9,528 nt of DNA from DATNBT01 sp964579765 (lineage in GTDB: Bacteria; Acidobacteriota; Vicinamibacteria; Vicinamibacterales; CAVVIG01), in assembly GCA_964579765.1 (NCBI GenBank), contig CAZOIK010000145.1, positions 1-9,528 on the forward strand, read 5' to 3'. Within the stretch, counting starts at the first letter, position 1; every line of letters begins with the position of its first letter. Under the pieces are notes generated by a model. That model saw only the letters and a program-made list of their open reading frames with translations, was not told the origin of the DNA and did no database searches. Both the position numbers and the translations under genes were made by a program. Positions 6,433 to 9,528 of this stretch are shown here, one piece after another.

Positions 6433-7764
6433 ATGAGACATCCCGCCATCGCGTCCGCCGTCATGCTCGCGTGTGCCGCCGCCGCGCACGCGCAGACCGC
6501 CGACCGGGCGACGCCGCTCGAAGCGTCGAACATGCGGATCGTCGGCCACACGGATCTGAACGGCCACGGCAACGGCGGCGAGGGCCTTGCGCTGACGCAG
6601 TATCCGGACGGCCGCCGCGTGCTCTTTCTCGCCCACGAGAGCGCGCCCACCTGCTTCAGCGTCGTTGACGTCACGAACCCTGCGACGCCCGCCGTGATGG
6701 CGCAGGTCAACACCGTCGCGTCGAACCTCCGCTGCAACTCGCTCAGTCTCTCCGGGACGACGCTCGTCGTCGCGCACCAAACGGCCAAAGTCGGCCTGCC
6801 GAATGCCGGGATGCGCGTCTTCGACGTGGCCGATCCGGCGCATCCGAAAGAGATCGCCTTCTTCGACACGTCGGGACCGCACTCGCGCGGCGTGCATTTC
6901 GTGAGCTTCGGCCTGCCCGCCGAAGCGCGCAGCGCGGAGGCGGGACGGTACGCGTATCTCGCGACCGGCGCGAAGGATTTCGAGCCGATCAACCCCAACG
7001 ACGATCAGTTCCTGATGATCGTGGACATGAAGAATCCGCGTCAGCCGAAGGAGGTCGGCCGTTGGTGGCTGCCGGGCACGCGCACGGGCGACAGCGCGCC
7101 GCCCCTGCCGCGCCTCAAGATCGACAGCGGCTACCGCATGCACACGCTGCTCGTGGATCCCAAACGGCCGGACCGCGCGTACGTCGCGTGGATCGACGGC
7201 GGCGTCGTCATCCTCGACATCAGCGACAAGACGAGGCCGACGCTCGTGGCGCGCAAGTCTGACTACCCACCGGACACGGGGTTCACTCACACGGTGCTGC
7301 CGCTGCTCGACCGCAAGCTGATCGTCGCGTCCGAGGAAGCGAACCAGGACAGGTGCGCCGACTGGCCGAAGCGGATCTGGACGGTGGATCTCAGCGACGA
7401 GACGAGGCCGCGTCGCATCGCCGTCTTCCCGCCGCCGAAAAACTTCGACGACCTCTGCCGGCGCGGCGGCCGGTTCGGCGCGCACAACATCCACGTCAAC
7501 CGCCCGACGCCGTACTCGCGGACGCTCACGCAGACCGTCGTCGGGTCGTTCTTCGACGGCGGCGTCCGCGTCTACTCGATTGCGGATCCAAAGGCGCCGC
7601 GAGAGATCGGCTATCTCGTGCCGATGGCGCCACCCGGCAACAAGGGCGGCACCATTCAGATCAACGACGTGTACGTTGACGAGCAGGGGTTGATCTACGC
7701 CAACGACCGCGTCACCGGCGGGCTCTACGTCATGGCGTTCACGGGACCGGGCGGCCTGAGGTAG
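6433..7764 (+). CDS. secreted LVIVD-repeat beta-propeller protein
   Basis: 443 residues with a Sec signal peptide (MRHPAIASAVMLACAAAAHA, probable cut after AHA at 20). The mature part has six copies of a V-D-x-x-x-P-x-x-P pattern at about 77, 129, 196, 259, 317 and 380 (for example VVDVTNPATP, VFDVADPAHP, IVDMKNPRQP), the mark of LVIVD repeats that form propeller blades. Histidines recur near blade starts (His68, 115, 150, 155, 237, 286, 351, 354), and the last blade is INDVYVDEQGLIYANDRVTGGLYVM. It is exported to the periplasm or surface; no enzymatic role is established for this family, and binding of a ligand, metal or partner is only possible. AAGGGG four bases before the ATG is the ribosome site. 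The TAG stop lies within the GTAG of the REP pair; the protein otherwise seems complete. Confidence 0.85.
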   Translation: MRHPAIASAVMLACAAAAHAQTADRATPLEASNMRIVGHTDLNGHGNGGEGLALTQYPDGRRVLFLAHESAPTCFSVVDVTNPATPAVMAQVNTVASNLRCNSLSLSGTTLVVAHQTAKVGLPNAGMRVFDVADPAHPKEIAFFDTSGPHSRGVHFVSFGLPAEARSAEAGRYAYLATGAKDFEPINPNDDQFLMIVDMKNPRQPKEVGRWWLPGTRTGDSAPPLPRLKIDSGYRMHTLLVDPKRPDRAYVAWIDGGVVILDISDKTRPTLVARKSDYPPDTGFTHTVLPLLDRKLIVASEEANQDRCADWPKRIWTVDLSDETRPRRIAVFPPPKNFDDLCRRGGRFGAHNIHVNRPTPYSRTLTQTVVGSFFDGGVRVYSIADPKAPREIGYLVPMAPPGNKGGTIQINDVYVDEQGLIYANDRVTGGLYVMAFTGPGGLR

Positions 7765-7784
7765 TGCAGGCCTTCAGGCCTGCC
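7761..7784 (+). repeat. left REP-like unit of an inverted pair (BIME)
   Basis: GTAG-TG-C foot, then hairpin stem GCAGGCC (7766-7772), loop TTCA, stem GGCCTGC (7777-7783). All seven base pairs are perfect. The TAG within GTAG is the stop codon of the LVIVD gene. A spacer of 6 bp (GCACGC) separates it from the right unit. Confidence 0.8.
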
Positions 7785-7790
7785 GCACGC

Positions 7791-7814
7791 GGCGGACCTG
7801 AAGGTCCGCGCTAC
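7791..7814 (-). repeat. right REP-like unit of the inverted pair (BIME)
   Basis: On the minus strand it reads GTAG-C, stem GCGGACC, loop TTCA, stem GGTCCGC, C. It has the same 24-nt length and layout as the left unit and matches it at 19 of 24 positions. Four of the five differences are two compensatory base-pair swaps in the stem. Its GTAG supplies the TAG stop of the PD40 gene. With the left unit it fills the whole convergent gap. It may act as a transcription barrier from both sides, but no T-run makes it a classical intrinsic terminator. Confidence 0.8.
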
Positions 7815-8794
7815 GGCCGCAGCCGCGCGTCGCGTCGGGCGGCGGGACCGAGCAGCAGCGAGTTGACGAGAATCCGCTGGCCGTCCGCCGACACGTCGAA
7901 CGCGTGATAGGGCGGATACGGAACGGCCGTGTCGAACAGCTTCCGCACCTCCCCCACCTCGAACTCGTCGCCGTCGGTCTTCACCTCCGCCGCCATCAGC
8001 GAGGTCGTCAGCGTGCCGTTGGTCGCGAGAAAGAACAGCTCTTTGCCGTCGCGGCGCCAGCGCGCCTGAAATCCGCCTTGTGCCGAGACGAGCCAGCGGC
8101 GATTCGACTTCGGGAACGTCGTCACGTACAGCTGCGTGTCTTCGCCCGCGTCCTTGTCGCTGAACGCGATCCACCGGCCGTTCGGCGCAAACGCGGCCCA
8201 GTTCTCCTGCGCGCTCGTGTTGACGAACGGATACGGCTTTTCCGTGTTGCCGAGCGGCAGCACCCAGATGTCGTTGCCGGTCTCCGCCGTGTTCGTGACG
8301 ACGAGCAGATGCGCGCCGTCGGGCGACCAGCTCACGGGCCACTGCCCGCCTTCCTTGTCCACCGCCAGCAGCGTCTCGCGCGTCGATCCGACATCGCGTC
8401 CGTAGAGATCCAGGCCGCCGGTCCGCTGCGAGTTGTAGACGACGCGCTTGCCGTCGGGCGACCAGATGAGCCAGTTCTCGTCAGCGGCGCCGCCGCTGTA
8501 CGTCGTGAGCTTCGACTTGCCGCCCGTGCTCGCGTCGTAGAGCCAGAGCTCGCGGCGCCCGGTCTGATCGTTCAGCACCGCGGCAGCAATCTGGCGGCGG
8601 TCTGGCGACAGCTCGATGTCGCCGAAGTCGGCGACGTCGCTCACCGTTGACAGCTTCTTCCCCGTGCGATCGACCCACACGAGCTGCGAGCGCACCATCT
8701 GCGGCGCCCGCTGCGCGTGCAGCCATGCCGCGGCCGACCACGCGACGGCGGCCGCCACGCCCCACCTCACCACCTCACCACGTCGCGACGTCAC
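7811..8794 (-). CDS. membrane-anchored or secreted PD40/TolB-like beta-propeller (kinase-type sensor domain without kinase)
   Basis: 327 residues from a GTG at 8794; internal GTGs (such as the pair at codons 8-9) are alternatives, as no start has a clear Shine-Dalgarno. Residues 11-27 are a hydrophobic signal or anchor ending in AWLHAQ. The rest has six PD40/WD-like motifs: ELSPDRRQIA, IWSPDGKRVVY, SWSPDGAHLLV, AFAPNGRWIAF, RWRRDGKELFF and DVSADGQRILVN. RSQLVWVDRTGKKL and NDIWVLPLGNTEKPYPF closely resemble the C-terminal propeller of acidobacterial PknB-like Ser/Thr kinases. No kinase domain precedes it; an in-frame TGA lies shortly upstream. The C-terminus ends GPAARRDARLRP at a TAG supplied by the REP unit, whereas kinase propellers of this type usually end in an ITVVLNW-like strand (from memory), so it may be truncated. 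A binding or sensing role outside the membrane is inferred; it is possibly a decayed kinase fragment. Confidence 0.8.
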   Translation of the reverse strand: MTSRRGEVVRWGVAAAVAWSAAAWLHAQRAPQMVRSQLVWVDRTGKKLSTVSDVADFGDIELSPDRRQIAAAVLNDQTGRRELWLYDASTGGKSKLTTYSGGAADENWLIWSPDGKRVVYNSQRTGGLDLYGRDVGSTRETLLAVDKEGGQWPVSWSPDGAHLLVVTNTAETGNDIWVLPLGNTEKPYPFVNTSAQENWAAFAPNGRWIAFSDKDAGEDTQLYVTTFPKSNRRWLVSAQGGFQARWRRDGKELFFLATNGTLTTSLMAAEVKTDGDEFEVGEVRKLFDTAVPYPPYHAFDVSADGQRILVNSLLLGPAARRDARLRP

Positions 8795-8820
8795 GAAATG
8801 ACATGGTAGGCTCTCTGCGC
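8795..8820. other. 26-bp divergent gap between the PD40 and MFS genes
   Basis: Only 26 bp separate the chosen starts (8 bp if the MFS start is the in-frame ATG at 8803). No -35/-10 pair fits inside, so promoters must lie in the opposing coding sequence, or the PD40 start is further inside. GTAGG at 8806-8810 is a weak ribosome site 10 nt before ATG 8821. Confidence 0.45.
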
Positions 8821-9528
8821 ATGCGTCTCAAGCGTCCCGCCGCCCCCACGGTCGTCCTGGGCCTGCTCTGCCTCATGTATCTCATTACCTACATCGCGCG
8901 GCAGAACCTCGCGACGGCCGGCGGCGACATCCGCAAAGACCTGGGGCTCACCAACAGCCAGCTCGGCACGGTGATCGGCACGTTCGGCGTCACCTACACG
9001 TTCTTCCAGATTCTCGGCGGCTGGATCGGCGATCAGTGGGGCCCGCGCCGGACGCTGTTCGTGTGCGGGCTGATCTGGGCGTCGGCGACGGTCCTCACCG
9101 GCCTGGCCGGCGGTCTCGTGTCGCTGTATCTCGTGCGCCTGCTGCTCGGCGTCGGCGAGGGCGCGACGTTTCCGGTCGCGACCCGCGCGATGCAGAGCTG
9201 GACGCCCCCCGAGCGCCGCGGCTTCGCGCAGGGGTTGACGCACGCCTTCTCGCGCGTCGGCAACTCGATCACGCCGCCGATCGTCGCGGCCCTCATCGGC
9301 GTCGTCTCGTGGCGCGGGTCGTTCGTCGCGCTCGGCCTCGGCAGCCTCGTCTGGGTGTTCGCGTGGGTCTGGTACTTCCGCGACGTGCCGTCCGAGCATC
9401 GTGACATCACGCCCGCCGACATGACGCGCCTGCCCAACGGCGGCCACGGCGTGATGCGGCAGCAGATCGCGACGCCGTGGGCAGGCCTCATCCGGCGGAT
9501 GGCGCCCATCACGCTCGTCTATTTCTGT
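8821..9528 (+). CDS. MFS transporter, ACS (anion:cation symporter)-like, 3'-partial
   Basis: 236 residues, open at the window end; a full MFS protein is about 400-450, so roughly the N-terminal six-helix half is visible. TM1 is about 9-27 (PTVVLGLLCLMYLITYIARQNL). The loop 2-3 signature GGWIGDQWGPRR (66-77) is MFS motif A with Asp71. RLLLGVGEGATFPVATRAMQ (106-125) followed by PPERRGFAQGL and the TPPI helix are typical of the ACS family, which imports hexuronates, galactonate, phthalate and other organic anions with protons. Substrate cannot be assigned. The central cytoplasmic loop (RDVPSEHRDITPAD onward, from about 187) is present. An in-frame ATG at 8803 would add six residues. It is divergent from the PD40 gene. 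Confidence 0.88.
   Translation, partial: MRLKRPAAPTVVLGLLCLMYLITYIARQNLATAGGDIRKDLGLTNSQLGTVIGTFGVTYTFFQILGGWIGDQWGPRRTLFVCGLIWASATVLTGLAGGLVSLYLVRLLLGVGEGATFPVATRAMQSWTPPERRGFAQGLTHAFSRVGNSITPPIVAALIGVVSWRGSFVALGLGSLVWVFAWVWYFRDVPSEHRDITPADMTRLPNGGHGVMRQQIATPWAGLIRRMAPITLVYFC

Noticed and set aside
6382..7494. Minus-strand open frame (370 codons) opposite the LVIVD gene
   Set aside because: It is an arginine-rich shadow; the plus strand has a signal peptide, ribosome site and repeated LVIVD motifs.
7761..7814. Classical bidirectional Rho-independent terminator between the convergent genes
   Set aside because: The stems are strong but no T-run follows on either strand, and a third related copy sits in a gene leader, which fits a dispersed repeat better.

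Overview
The window is GC-rich bacterial chromosome (roughly two thirds G+C or more, by eye) carrying eight protein genes, two of which touch or reach the window edges. It looks like Acidobacteriota, possibly Vicinamibacteria. That is inferred from the gene styles: a winged-helix regulator fused to TPRs, a PD40 propeller of the kind normally attached to Ser/Thr kinases, and a secreted LVIVD propeller. No rRNA, tRNA, CRISPR array, prophage or transposase gene is visible.

Layout: (1) 2-1594 (+) is an NCS2-like permease. It is convergent with, and overlaps by 40 bp, (2) 1555-2163 (-), a small exported protein with a HEIGH zinc-protease motif. (3) A divergent intergenic region (2173-2407) is locally AT-richer and holds three GATTG-centred repeats at an exact 16-bp period plus a perfect 21-bp palindrome. 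(4) 2408-4165 (+) is a winged-helix/TPR regulator. It overlaps by 8 bp (5) 4158-5651 (+), a MocR/GntR-aminotransferase regulator, so two regulators form one transcription unit. (6) 5661-6311 (-) is a HAD phosphatase. (7) 6433-7764 (+) is a secreted LVIVD beta-propeller. (8) 7811-8794 (-) is a membrane-anchored or secreted PD40 propeller resembling the sensor half of PknB-like kinases but lacking the kinase. (9) 8821-9528 (+) is the N-terminal half of an MFS transporter of the ACS type, cut by the window end.

The most distinctive structure is a small family of REP-like palindromes. A single copy (6315-6337) sits in the leader of the HAD gene. An inverted pair (7761-7814, a BIME arrangement) fills the gap between the convergent LVIVD and PD40 genes. 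Each unit begins with the tetranucleotide GTAG, known from REP elements processed by RAYT (TnpA-REP) enzymes. The two hairpins of the pair differ by compensatory base-pair changes. The TAG stop codons of both flanking genes lie inside the GTAG feet, so the repeat pair sets the C-terminus of both proteins. The single copy supplies an in-frame stop just upstream of the HAD start and separates a GGAGG from its GTG start by a foldable stem. No single new multi-gene system is evident; the novelty is in the repeats and the regulatory region.
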